From: Meishania litoralis
GTDB taxonomy: Bacteria > Bacteroidota > Bacteroidia > Flavobacteriales > Flavobacteriaceae
Length of the DNA stretch: 64,000 bases
Direction of reading: 5' to 3'
NCBI RefSeq assembly: GCF_042611095.1
Contig: NZ_JBHFPV010000001.1
Location: forward strand, 1,860,001 to 1,924,000
The notes beneath the pieces were generated by a model. That model saw only the letters and a program-made list of their open reading frames with translations, had not been told where the DNA came from and did not search any database. Each line of letters begins with the position of its first letter. Positions within the stretch are counted from its first letter, which is position 1. This document shows, one piece after another, positions 1-8,117 of this stretch. Position numbers and translations under genes: made by a program.

Positions 1-1
1 T

Positions 2-316
2 GGAAATCTAACCGAATTCATCAACATTGTAGAAAGCGAGGCCTTGACATTGCATGCGATGATGATGACAAGCCAGCGGTATTTCATATTGATGAAACCT
101 GATACCCTCGAGATCATCAATAAAATATGGGCTTTTCGAGAGGCTTCGGGCACCCATGTATGTTTTACTTTGGATGCAGGGGCCAATGTTCATGTGCTTT
201 ATCCTGAAGAAGAAAAAGAAGAGGTCTATCAATTTATTCAGAATGAGCTGGTTGCATATTGCGAAAACGGACAGTATATTTGTGATAGAATTGGATTTGG
301 GGCAAAAAAAATGTAA
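2..316 (+). CDS. mvaD: Diphosphomevalonate decarboxylase, C-terminal part (cut by window edge)
   Basis: The reading frame is open from the window edge and ends at 316, giving the last ~104 residues. The block FTLDAGANVHVLY matches the conserved DAGPN-type segment near the C-terminus of mevalonate diphosphate decarboxylases, GHMP-family enzymes that convert mevalonate diphosphate to isopentenyl diphosphate in the cytoplasm. The true start lies upstream of the window; an in-frame TTG at 44 is internal. It is followed after 64 bp by a mevalonate kinase on the same strand, which supports the pathway assignment. The catalytic half is not visible, so activity cannot be judged. Confidence 0.85.
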   Translation, partial: GNLTEFINIVESEALTLHAMMMTSQRYFILMKPDTLEIINKIWAFREASGTHVCFTLDAGANVHVLYPEEEKEEVYQFIQNELVAYCENGQYICDRIGFGAKKM

Positions 317-380
317 CTTTTTTGAAGTTTCATACGTATATAGAAACGTAAACTAGAATGCCTCAGATCAAACAACAATT

Positions 381-1319
381 ATGAAAGGACCCTTATTTTA
401 TTCAAAAATACTCCTCTTCGGGGAATACGGAATCATCAAAGATTCAAAAGGGCTTTCCATTCCCTATAACTTTTTTAAAGGTGCCTTGAAAACGACCGAT
501 ACGTCTTCCGAGGCTGCCAAGAAATCGAATAACGGCCTAAGGGAGTTTGCCGATTATCTTGAAATGGTACAGAAGAATAGTCCGGGTTTGGTCAGTTTCG
601 ATTTCAAATCCTTAAAAAGCGATATCGATGCGGGTATGTATTTCGATAGCTCGATTCCTCAAGGATATGGTGTTGGTAGCAGCGGTGCCTTGGTTGCCGC
701 TATTTATGATAAATATGCGACCGATAAGATTACGGTACTCGAAAACCTTACCCGTGAGAAATTGTTGAAATTAAAGGCGATTTTTGGAAAAATGGAATCG
801 TTCTTCCACGGTAAATCATCGGGCTTGGATCCTTTGAACAGTTATTTGAGCCTTCCTATTCTTATCAACTCAAAAGACAATATCGAGTCGACCAGTATAC
901 CTTCACAAAATATTGAAGGAAAAGGGGCCGTGTTTTTGTTGGACAGTGGTTCTACGGGAGAGACCGCCCCAATGGTACAACTTTTCATGGAGAAGATGAA
1001 GCAAGAAGGATTTCGGAACATGCTCAAAGATCAATTCATAAAACATACCGATGCGTGCGTCGAGGATTTTATAAACGGCAATGTAAAGTCGCTTTTTGGA
1101 AATCTCAAGCAATTATCACATGTTGTTCTCGATAATTTCAAACCAATGATTCCCACTAAGTTCCATGAGCTTTGGCAAAGGGGTATAGACACTAATGAAT
1201 ATTACCTAAAACTTTGTGGCTCTGGCGGCGGAGGTTATATACTTGGCTTCACACAAGATATAGACAAGGCCAAAAGGGCGTTGCAAGGCTACAATTTAGA
1301 AGTGGTGTACAACTTCTAG
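381..1319 (+). CDS. mvk: Mevalonate kinase (GHMP family)
   Basis: 312 residues, normal for bacterial mevalonate kinases. It begins with the family's substrate-site opening (KILLFGEYGII), has the GHMP ATP loop IPQGYGVGSSGAL at about residues 91-103, a GKSSGLDPLNS segment near 147-157 and a C-terminal glycine-rich motif LCGSGGGGYILG. It phosphorylates mevalonate in isoprenoid precursor synthesis. It lies between mvaD and a UbiA prenyltransferase, likely one transcription unit. HMG-CoA reductase and another GHMP kinase lie 43 kb away in the same window. A different GHMP substrate (phosphomevalonate) is possible, but the LFGEYG opening and the context favour mevalonate. Confidence 0.85.
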   Translation: MKGPLFYSKILLFGEYGIIKDSKGLSIPYNFFKGALKTTDTSSEAAKKSNNGLREFADYLEMVQKNSPGLVSFDFKSLKSDIDAGMYFDSSIPQGYGVGSSGALVAAIYDKYATDKITVLENLTREKLLKLKAIFGKMESFFHGKSSGLDPLNSYLSLPILINSKDNIESTSIPSQNIEGKGAVFLLDSGSTGETAPMVQLFMEKMKQEGFRNMLKDQFIKHTDACVEDFINGNVKSLFGNLKQLSHVVLDNFKPMIPTKFHELWQRGIDTNEYYLKLCGSGGGGYILGFTQDIDKAKRALQGYNLEVVYNF

Positions 1320-1334
1320 AACAATCGCAAAAAC

Positions 1335-2255
1335 ATGTTGAGCAGAAAAAACAAGCTCTTGCTTTTAAAGTTGTTGAGCCTGTTTTCCGTGGTTCGCGGC
1401 TATAACATACTGATGATCGTTTTGGCCCAGTATTTGGCGGCCATCTATATTTTATCCCCTGACCTTCCGTTGCGCAAGGTGATTTTTGATTTGAACCTGT
1501 TTTTGATCGTGGCTTCCTCGGCATTGGTCATCGCATCAGGATATATCATAAATAACTTTTATGACGCTGAAAAAGACCTGATCAATAAACCTAGAAAGAG
1601 TATGTTGGACCGATTGGTCAGCCAGCGTTTTAAATTGACCACTTATTTCGTACTCAACTTTTTGGCGGTCTTTGCAGCCAGTTATGTGTCTTTCAGAGCG
1701 GTATTTTTCTTTTCGGCCTATATTTTTGGCATTTGGTTTTATTCCCACAAATTAAAACGTGTACCGTTTGTGGGTAATTTTGTGTCTGCGATATTGTCCA
1801 TTACTCCTTTTTTTGCCGTCTTCGTTTACTATAAAAATTTTGAAACCGTAATCTTTGTTCATGCAGTTTTCCTGTTCTTGCTGATCTTGGCTCGTGAAAT
1901 GATAAAAGATCTTGAAAATATTACGGGCGATCTTGTCCACAACTACAAGACGGTACCGATTCTTTATGGATCTAAAGTCTCTAAGATATGCATTGGTATT
2001 TTGATTCTTATGACGCTACTGCCCGCCTATTTACTGATTACCAAGTTTGATGTCGGACATATGTACCTTTATTTTATGGGAAGCAGTATTTTGTTGATCC
2101 TATCGATAACGGTACTTTGGAAATCCTCTTCAAAAAAACATTATGTATTGCTTCACAACATTCTTAAGTTTATCATCATTCTCGGGGTTTTCAGTATCTT
2201 GTTGATCGATGTCGATTTGATCTTGAACCGATTTCGGCAATGGAATATCATTTAA
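1335..2255 (+). CDS. UbiA-family prenyltransferase, probably geranylgeranylglycerol-phosphate geranylgeranyltransferase type
   Basis: 306 residues, strongly hydrophobic with about eight or nine membrane segments. The first Asp-rich motif is NNFYDAEKDLINKPRK near residues 71-86 (an NDxxDxxxD variant) and the second is EMIKDLENITGD near 187-198; these bind Mg and prenyl diphosphate in UbiA enzymes. In Flavobacteriaceae this protein, beside mevalonate genes, is usually named geranylgeranylglycerol-phosphate geranylgeranyltransferase by similarity to archaeal ether-lipid enzymes (family knowledge). The gene starts 15 bp after mevalonate kinase, suggesting co-transcription and a supply link from IPP. 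The acceptor cannot be read from sequence; a quinone or other aromatic acceptor is possible. Confidence 0.75.
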   Translation: MLSRKNKLLLLKLLSLFSVVRGYNILMIVLAQYLAAIYILSPDLPLRKVIFDLNLFLIVASSALVIASGYIINNFYDAEKDLINKPRKSMLDRLVSQRFKLTTYFVLNFLAVFAASYVSFRAVFFFSAYIFGIWFYSHKLKRVPFVGNFVSAILSITPFFAVFVYYKNFETVIFVHAVFLFLLILAREMIKDLENITGDLVHNYKTVPILYGSKVSKICIGILILMTLLPAYLLITKFDVGHMYLYFMGSSILLILSITVLWKSSSKKHYVLLHNILKFIIILGVFSILLIDVDLILNRFRQWNII

Positions 2256-2322
2256 ATGATTCTCCCGCCAAGGTAATACTAACCTGAAGCCTTGTTTAAA
2301 CGTTCGATTCAATGATTAAAAC

Positions 2323-2330
2323 TACCTTTG
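2323..2330 (+). promoter_or_regulatory. Bacteroidota -7 box (TACCTTTG) before the pseudouridine synthase
   Basis: TACCTTTG fits the Bacteroidota TAnnTTTG -7 consensus exactly and ends 14 bp before the ATG at 2345. No well-spaced upstream TTG is obvious. It would give a very short leader, common in this phylum. Confidence 0.45.
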
Positions 2331-2344
2331 TAAAAATATAGATT

Positions 2345-3187
2345 ATGGCCAGATCAGGTTCAAACAATGGTAAGCGGGCTTCAGGGAGACAGGGCGGAAC
2401 GTTTCGAAAGAAAAGTTATGCCCGTGGCAATGCACCCATCAAAAAACGTGTTGAAAACGATAAAACGGTAGACCCCGACCTTATTCGATTGAACAAGTTT
2501 GTATCAAATTCAGGGGTTTGTTCAAGGCGCGACGCCGATATCTACATTGCAGCGGGTAATGTTACGGTCAATGGAAAACCGATTACCGAAATGGGGTATA
2601 AGGTAAAGTTGACCGATGAGGTTAGGTTCGACGGAAGGTTGCTGAATCCGGCAAAAAAGGAATACGTCTTGCTCAACAAGCCCAAAGATTTCGCAACAAC
2701 CGTTCGCGATGAAAAAGGACGGAGAAATGTTTCAGGACTTATTTCCAACGCCTCCAAATCCCCTTTGCTTCCGATCGATAAAATGGACAAACACGCCACG
2801 GGGCTTTTACTTTTTACCAACGACGGCGATTTGACCAAGCGATTGAAAAATCCAAAAAACGGACTACGAAAAATATACCATGTCGAATTGAACAAAGATT
2901 TACGAAGTGCCGACCTGAAGAGAATCCAGGAGGGAATCGTTTTGGACGAAAGGCCCATTCGCGTTCAAGAAATCAGTTTTATAGACGATGCGCCCAAACG
3001 TGAGCTCGGCATAGAAATTTACAGCTCAAAGAACAAAGTGGTCGAACTTCTTTTTGAACATTTGGGGTATGAAGTGGTAAAGATCGACCGTGTCGTTTAT
3101 GCGGGGTTGACCAAGAAAGACTTGCCCCGAGGGCATTGGCGGTATTTGACCGATCAAGAGGTGATCAATTTGGGAATGATCAACTAA
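2345..3187 (+). CDS. rluB: Pseudouridine synthase, RsuA/RluB family (23S rRNA)
   Basis: 280 residues. A basic, low-complexity N-terminus (~1-40, rich in K/R/G/S) is followed by an S4 RNA-binding domain (~48-100, RLNKFVSNSGVCSRRDAD) and the catalytic domain. The catalytic aspartate is D148 in the motif KMDKHATGLLLFTNDGDL, where the usual RLD is KMD. Family enzymes isomerise a specific uridine in 23S or 16S rRNA. The short form with a basic N-terminal extension is typical of flavobacterial RluB. Its 3' end overlaps the convergent argH by 8 bp (3180-3187). RluB versus RluE/RluF specificity is inferred, not shown. Confidence 0.85.
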   Translation: MARSGSNNGKRASGRQGGTFRKKSYARGNAPIKKRVENDKTVDPDLIRLNKFVSNSGVCSRRDADIYIAAGNVTVNGKPITEMGYKVKLTDEVRFDGRLLNPAKKEYVLLNKPKDFATTVRDEKGRRNVSGLISNASKSPLLPIDKMDKHATGLLLFTNDGDLTKRLKNPKNGLRKIYHVELNKDLRSADLKRIQEGIVLDERPIRVQEISFIDDAPKRELGIEIYSSKNKVVELLFEHLGYEVVKIDRVVYAGLTKKDLPRGHWRYLTDQEVINLGMIN

Positions 3188-4460
3188 TCTTATCCATCTT
3201 CTTTTTTATCTCATCCAAGCACAAATTCCCCAAGCTTCCTTCGTGCGAATGCGAAATATTTCGTTTTGGCGCAAAAGTACCTTCCTGTATTTCTTGCCCC
3301 ATTTTCTTATAGGCGTCGCGAAAGGGCATTCCGTTCTGTACCAGTTCGTTCAGGGTGTCCACGCTGAAAAGATAATCGTATTTGGGGTCTTCGAGAATGT
3401 TCTTGTTGACCCGTATTTCCTTTAGACTGAACGTCAAGATTTCCAAACAGGCCTTCATATCTTGAATGGCGGGAACGATAATCTCCTTGACCAATTGTAG
3501 ATCTCGGTGGTATCCACTGGGCAGGTTATTGATGACCAAGGTCAATTGGTTGGGCACAGCCTGAAGTTTATTACACTTTGCCCTGACCAGTTCGAAGACA
3601 TCGGGATTTTTCTTGTGCGGCATAATGCTACTGCCCGTGGTCAGCGCATCGGGAAATAAAATAAAATCGAAATTCTGGCTCATGTACAAGCAGATGTCCA
3701 TTGCCATTTTTGACAACGTGGCCGCAATGCTAGCCATACCGAAGGCGGTCGCCTTTTCGACTTTTCCGCGCCCCATTTGAGCGGCAACGACGTTATATTT
3801 CATGGTCGTAAAACCCATTTCTTTGGTGGTGTATTTCCGGTCGATTGGAAAGGAACTGCCATACCCTGCGGCACTTCCTAACGGATTCTGATCTACTATT
3901 TTGTATGCGGCATCGATAAAATATAGATCATCGATCAGACTTTCGGCATAGGCTGAAAACCATAGCCCGAAAGAGGAAGGCATGGCAATCTGTAAATGGG
4001 TATAGCCCGGCAACAAAACTTCTTTGTGTTTTTCGGCCAGATCCATCAGCAAGTCAAAAAGTGCTTTCGTCTGCGACTTTATTTCCGTCAGTTCATCTTT
4101 CAGGTACAAATGCATTGCCACGAGTACTTGGTCGTTTCGCGATCGTGCCGTATGTATTTTCTTTCCGGTATCCCCCAGTTTTTCGGTGAGCAGAAATTCG
4201 ATTTTGGAATGCATGTCCTCAAAGGAATTCTCAATCGTAAAGGTTCCTTTTTTGATGGATGATTGAATTTCGTCCAATTCATCGACCAATGAAGCGGTCT
4301 CTCCCTCGGACAATAATCCGATTTTGCCCAACATTTTGGCATGGGCCGTTGAGGCCATAACATCGTATTTGGCTAAAAGCAAATCCAATTCTCGGTCATT
4401 GCCCACTGTAAAATGGTCGATTTTTTTGTCGGTGCTAAAACCTTTGTCCCAGAGTTTCAT
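3180..4460 (-). CDS. argH: Argininosuccinate lyase
   Basis: 426 residues. The family signature GSSIMPHKKNP (the mobile loop with the catalytic serine) is present, as are TARSRNDQV and GYTHLQ blocks. The enzyme cleaves argininosuccinate to arginine and fumarate, the last step of arginine synthesis. It is the last gene of the minus-strand arg/pro operon, separated from argE by a 116 bp gap that holds a degenerate repeat. Its stop overlaps the 3' end of the convergent rluB. The start at 4460 follows the typical opening MKLWDKGF. Confidence 0.95.
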   Translation of the reverse strand: MKLWDKGFSTDKKIDHFTVGNDRELDLLLAKYDVMASTAHAKMLGKIGLLSEGETASLVDELDEIQSSIKKGTFTIENSFEDMHSKIEFLLTEKLGDTGKKIHTARSRNDQVLVAMHLYLKDELTEIKSQTKALFDLLMDLAEKHKEVLLPGYTHLQIAMPSSFGLWFSAYAESLIDDLYFIDAAYKIVDQNPLGSAAGYGSSFPIDRKYTTKEMGFTTMKYNVVAAQMGRGKVEKATAFGMASIAATLSKMAMDICLYMSQNFDFILFPDALTTGSSIMPHKKNPDVFELVRAKCNKLQAVPNQLTLVINNLPSGYHRDLQLVKEIIVPAIQDMKACLEILTFSLKEIRVNKNILEDPKYDYLFSVDTLNELVQNGMPFRDAYKKMGQEIQEGTFAPKRNISHSHEGSLGNLCLDEIKKKMDKIS

Positions 4461-4499
4461 GTATTTAGTAATTAGTCGTTAGTACTGAGTATTTAGTAC
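4461..4499. repeat. Short direct repeat in the argE-argH gap (two GTATTTAGTA copies)
   Basis: GTATTTAGTA occurs exactly at 4461-4470 and 4489-4498, with degenerate TTAGT units between. The rest of the 116 bp gap is T/C-rich and shows no gene. Such TTAGTA strings recur between flavobacterial genes (recollection); function unknown. Confidence 0.5.
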
Positions 4500-4576
4500 A
4501 AAGTTTATTTCGCTATTCGCTTCCTGTTGTTTTGCTGTTTGTTCTCTTTTCTCCGTATTCTCCCTTCTTTTTAGGG

Positions 4577-5650
4577 CTAGGGGGTGAGGAACTTCACCAA
4601 AATTTTAATGTACAGTTCGATTCCCTCTTCGATTTCACGAACATAAATATATTCATCGGCCGAATGTGACCGTGTACTGTCGCCTGGTCCTAATTTTAAC
4701 GATTGACAGGTCAGAGCCGCTTGATCCGAAAGGGTGGGGGATCCATAGGTCTTTCTGCCCATGGCAATACCCGCTTGTACCAAGGGATGGTCTTTTGAGA
4801 TGGCCGACGAATTCAGGTTCAACGAGCGTTCCTTCAATTCGCATGGGGCTTCTTTCTTCAATATATCGGCGATTTCTTTATTCGTGTACTTATCATTGAC
4901 GCGAACATCGATGACCAGATCGACCTGCGCCGGAACGACATTGTGTTGACTTCCGGCATTGATCTGGGTAACGGTCAACTTCACCTCTCCCAAGGTTTGG
5001 GATACCCTTTCAAACTTATAATTTTTGAACCATTGCAACACCTCGATGGTTTTGTAAATGGAATTATCGGCGTTTGGATGCGCCGCATGAGATGGGGTTC
5101 CCTTTACCACCGCATCAAAAACGACCAACCCTTTTTCGGCTATGGCAAAATCGAGCAAAGTAGGTTCGCCTACTATGGCCACATCGACTCTAGGAAGTTC
5201 AGGCAATAAACTTCTAAGACTGTTGGGACCGGCACTTTCCTCTTCCATTGAGGCGACCATCATTATATTGTGGCTCAGGTTTTCCGCTTTATAGAAATGC
5301 ACGAATGTGGCAAGCAATGAGACCAAGGCCCCGCCCGCATCATTGCTGCCCAGACCATATAATTTTCCATCCTCGATATGCGGGTGAAAAGGGTCTTTGG
5401 TGTACGCCGAATTCGGTTTTACCGTATCGTGGTGCGAATTCAACAGCAGGGTCGGTTTGTTTTCGTCAAAATTTTCGTTGACCGCAATTATATTATTGAT
5501 TTTCCGCTGAAACGGAATACCGAATGACTTCAACCAATTGCCAATCGCGTCGGCAGTTTTATCTTCTTCAGATGAAAAAGATTGAATGGAAATCAATTCT
5601 TTCAAGAGCTCGATTGCTTTTTCCGTTAGCACTTTTTGTTCCATCTTCAT
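4577..5650 (-). CDS. argE: M20-family N-acyl-ornithine deacylase (ArgE-type; acetyl or succinyl)
   Basis: 357 residues, M20 metallopeptidase fold. Metal-ligand motifs are visible in order: LLNSHHDTV (His/Asp), GLGSNDAGGAL (bridging Asp), MEEESAG (catalytic Glu pair) and a C-terminal GDSTRSHSADEY with the last His. It removes the N-acyl group from N-acylornithine to give ornithine or, in pathways using an ArgF' transcarbamylase, from N-acylcitrulline to give citrulline. Given the neighbouring argF', acylcitrulline is the more likely substrate here. It overlaps argB by 4 bp (ATGA), so the two are translationally coupled. The acyl group (acetyl or succinyl) cannot be read from this protein. Confidence 0.85.
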   Translation of the reverse strand: MKMEQKVLTEKAIELLKELISIQSFSSEEDKTADAIGNWLKSFGIPFQRKINNIIAVNENFDENKPTLLLNSHHDTVKPNSAYTKDPFHPHIEDGKLYGLGSNDAGGALVSLLATFVHFYKAENLSHNIMMVASMEEESAGPNSLRSLLPELPRVDVAIVGEPTLLDFAIAEKGLVVFDAVVKGTPSHAAHPNADNSIYKTIEVLQWFKNYKFERVSQTLGEVKLTVTQINAGSQHNVVPAQVDLVIDVRVNDKYTNKEIADILKKEAPCELKERSLNLNSSAISKDHPLVQAGIAMGRKTYGSPTLSDQAALTCQSLKLGPGDSTRSHSADEYIYVREIEEGIELYIKILVKFLTP

Positions 5651-6426
5651 AAGGTCAGTGTTGTATACAAAGTTGTATTTGGGTCGAGCATCTTTTGGTC
5701 TCCGATGCAGACTTTATGTACATTGTTTCGAAGGGCATGGAAACAATTTTCCATTTTCGGAAGCATGCCGTCGGCAATGATATTGTCTTGCAATAATTTT
5801 TCATAGGAGGCCGAATCGATGTGTTTTATCACCGAATCATCATCATTGACATTCATCAAAACCCCTTTCTTTTCGAAACAGTAGTACAATGTCGTCTCGA
5901 AATCGATACCCATACCGATGGCAAGCTCAGAGGCAATGGTGTCGGCATTGGTGTTCAGTAACTGTCCGTGACCGTTGTGGGTCATTGCACAAAAAACAGG
6001 GGTAAGTCCGGTATTCAGCAATTGCGAGATCGTCTTCGAATTTATTCCTTCGACATCGCCGACAAAACCATAATCGATATCGCGTACCGGTCTTTTATGC
6101 GCCTGTATGGTATCGCCATCGGCACCGGTCAATCCAATGGCATTGCATTCCAACGCCTGTAGTTCTGCAACAATATTTTTGTTGGTCAGCCCGGCATAGA
6201 CCATCGTGATTATTTTCAAGCTTTGGGCATCGGTAATTCTGCGGCCCCCGATCATGTTTGATTCGATGCCCAGTTCGGTCGCCAATTGGGTCGCCAATTT
6301 TCCACCTCCGTGGACCAGGATTTTCAAACCCTCCATTCGGGAAAAACGCGATAGGAACAGTGATAGCTTATCAGGATCTTCGATGACGTTTCCGCCAATT
6401 TTAATGATGGATAGTTTTTGTTTCAT
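5647..6426 (-). CDS. argB: N-acyl-glutamate kinase
   Basis: 259 residues of the amino-acid kinase fold. The N-terminal phosphate-binding motif KIGGNVIEDP and the HGGGKLATQLA motif are both present, with NTDNAD-like LLNTNADTIAS later. It phosphorylates N-acetylglutamate, or N-succinylglutamate if the pathway is succinylated. The short N-terminus lacks the extra helix found in arginine-inhibited hexameric enzymes, so feedback control by arginine is not predicted from this gene. It overlaps argE and sits 1 bp downstream of the SDR gene. Confidence 0.9.
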   Translation of the reverse strand: MKQKLSIIKIGGNVIEDPDKLSLFLSRFSRMEGLKILVHGGGKLATQLATELGIESNMIGGRRITDAQSLKIITMVYAGLTNKNIVAELQALECNAIGLTGADGDTIQAHKRPVRDIDYGFVGDVEGINSKTISQLLNTGLTPVFCAMTHNGHGQLLNTNADTIASELAIGMGIDFETTLYYCFEKKGVLMNVNDDDSVIKHIDSASYEKLLQDNIIADGMLPKMENCFHALRNNVHKVCIGDQKMLDPNTTLYTTLTL

Positions 6427-6427
6427 C

Positions 6428-7177
6428 CTACGTATTTAATTTTCCGCCATCAATGGTCATTGCCGTTCCCGTAATCCATGATGCCTTGTCGGACACAAGG
6501 AAAAGGGCCAAATTTGCGACATCTTCGGGTTTTCCCAATCGCTTCATCAAAGTTGTTTCTCCCGCGTTTTCGACGGCCTTTTCAGGGTTTTCAAAAGCCT
6601 TTGCGGAGTCCCATATTAAGGGAGTGTCCACAGGACCCGGACACATGGCATTTACCCTGATTTCAGGGCCGTATTCAACGGCCATTTGCCTCATCAATGC
6701 GACCGAGCCAGCCTTTGAGGCACAATAGGCCGGATGGTTGGGAAAACTTTTATATGCGGCAATCGATGCGTTGATCAAAATATTTCCTTGCTGTTTTTTT
6801 AAATATGGAATGGCATATTTTGAAAGATAAAAAATAGAGCTCAGATTTATCTCCAAGGTTTTTTGCCAATCGCGAGGCGACAGATCGACAACATTGCCCA
6901 ATCCTAAAATTCCCGCATTTAACGATACAATATCCAGTTTTCCAAAAACTTCGATGGCGGTTTTCACAAGCCGTTCGTTATAGCTGGGTTCACTAACGTC
7001 CCCGGCAACGAAAAGCGAATTGTCAAGTTCATTGGCCAAGGCAGTTCCGCGATCGATATTTCTTCCGGATAAAATAAGCTTCGCCCCTTCGTGATGGAAT
7101 GTTTTGGCAATGGCCTTGCCCATTCCACTGGTGGCTCCGGTAACGATGCATACTTTGTCTTTCAATGTATAGGCCAT
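6428..7177 (-). CDS. Short-chain dehydrogenase/reductase (SDR), function unknown
   Basis: 249 residues, classical SDR. The cofactor motif TGATSGMG lies at residues 13-20, NAG at 87-89, the catalytic residues N111, S138, Y151 and K155 (YCASK) are in place, and the C-terminus has the usual TGTAMTIDGG. D at position ~60 and R39 near the end of beta-2 suggest either NADP or NAD use. It sits between argF' (4 bp gap) and argB (1 bp gap) inside the arginine operon, so it is co-expressed with it, but no arginine step needs an SDR. A role in metabolite repair or in a linked acyl-amino acid conversion is speculation. Confidence 0.8.
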   Translation of the reverse strand: MAYTLKDKVCIVTGATSGMGKAIAKTFHHEGAKLILSGRNIDRGTALANELDNSLFVAGDVSEPSYNERLVKTAIEVFGKLDIVSLNAGILGLGNVVDLSPRDWQKTLEINLSSIFYLSKYAIPYLKKQQGNILINASIAAYKSFPNHPAYCASKAGSVALMRQMAVEYGPEIRVNAMCPGPVDTPLIWDSAKAFENPEKAVENAGETTLMKRLGKPEDVANLALFLVSDKASWITGTAMTIDGGKLNT

Positions 7178-7181
7178 CGTA

Positions 7182-8117
7182 TTAATTTTCCAAGAGTTTC
7201 TTTAAAACTACCTGTGCCGCATAGGTTCGATTATTCGCTTGTTCGATGACCAATGATCGTTCACTATCGAGAACGGCGTCTTCGACGACCACGTTTCTTC
7301 GTACCGGTAGACAGTGCATGAACTTGGCATGGCCCAATTTCTCATTGGTCATCATCCAATCGGTTTCTTGACCAAGGATTTTTCCATAGTGCGAATAACT
7401 GCACCAATTTTTGACATAAACGAAATCGGCATTTTCCAAGGCTTTTTTCTGGTCATGTTCGATTCGGACACTTTTGGTGATTTCGGGATTCAATTCGTAA
7501 CCTTCTGGATGGGTAATCACAAAATCGGCTTCCTGCAACTGCATCATTTCAATAAAGGAATTCGCGACGGCATGGGGCAGGGCCTTGGGGTGCGGAGCCC
7601 ATGATAGTACTACCTTAGGTCTTTTCTTTGCATTTTGCTCTGCCAAGGTAATTGCATCGGCCAAGGCCTGCAACGGATGGCCCACCGAACTTTCCATATT
7701 TACAATGGGAACGCTGGCATATTGTTTGAATCCGTTCAAAACCTGTTCGGCTTCGTCTATTTTTCTGTCCTTTAATCCTGCAAAGGCTCGAATGGCAATA
7801 ATATCACAGTATTGCGAAACCACTTGTGCGGCTTCCTTGATGTGCTCAGAGGTTCCTTGGTCCATAATGGTGCCATCCCCATATTCCAAAGCCCAGCCTT
7901 CGCTGCCAAAATTCATGACCATGACTTCCATACCCAGGTTCATCGCTGCTTTTTGGGTGCTCAATCGGGTGCGCAGACTATTATTGAAAAACAATAGGCC
8001 GATGGTTTTTCCTTTTCCAAGTGAATCAAACTTCCTAGGATTTTTTTTCAAATCACGTGCCGCCGCGACCCAATCGGGCAATGAATCTATGTCGCTGATA
8101 GAGAGATAATTTCTCAT
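7182..8117 (-). CDS. argF': N-acylornithine carbamoyltransferase, predicted N-succinylornithine type
   Basis: 311 residues. The carbamoyl-phosphate motif appears as SLRTR (47-51) and the second signature is HCLPVRR near the C-terminus. The protein belongs to the SOTCase/AOTCase branch rather than ordinary OTCase: the sequence around 75-93 (WALEY...MDQGTSEHI) aligns with that branch. The residue before the conserved EH is S90. This aligns with Pro90 of the Bacteroides fragilis succinylornithine enzyme and Glu92 of the Xanthomonas acetylornithine enzyme. Replacing that Glu by Ser, Pro or Ala is reported to switch the latter to succinylornithine (recalled literature). I therefore predict succinylornithine as substrate. 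It abuts proB at 8117. Confidence 0.85.
   Translation of the reverse strand: MRNYLSISDIDSLPDWVAAARDLKKNPRKFDSLGKGKTIGLLFFNNSLRTRLSTQKAAMNLGMEVMVMNFGSEGWALEYGDGTIMDQGTSEHIKEAAQVVSQYCDIIAIRAFAGLKDRKIDEAEQVLNGFKQYASVPIVNMESSVGHPLQALADAITLAEQNAKKRPKVVLSWAPHPKALPHAVANSFIEMMQLQEADFVITHPEGYELNPEITKSVRIEHDQKKALENADFVYVKNWCSYSHYGKILGQETDWMMTNEKLGHAKFMHCLPVRRNVVVEDAVLDSERSLVIEQANNRTYAAQVVLKKLLEN

Noticed and set aside
7585..8109. 174-residue open frame on the plus strand
   Set aside because: It is antisense to argF', whose motifs are unambiguous; its composition is not protein-like.
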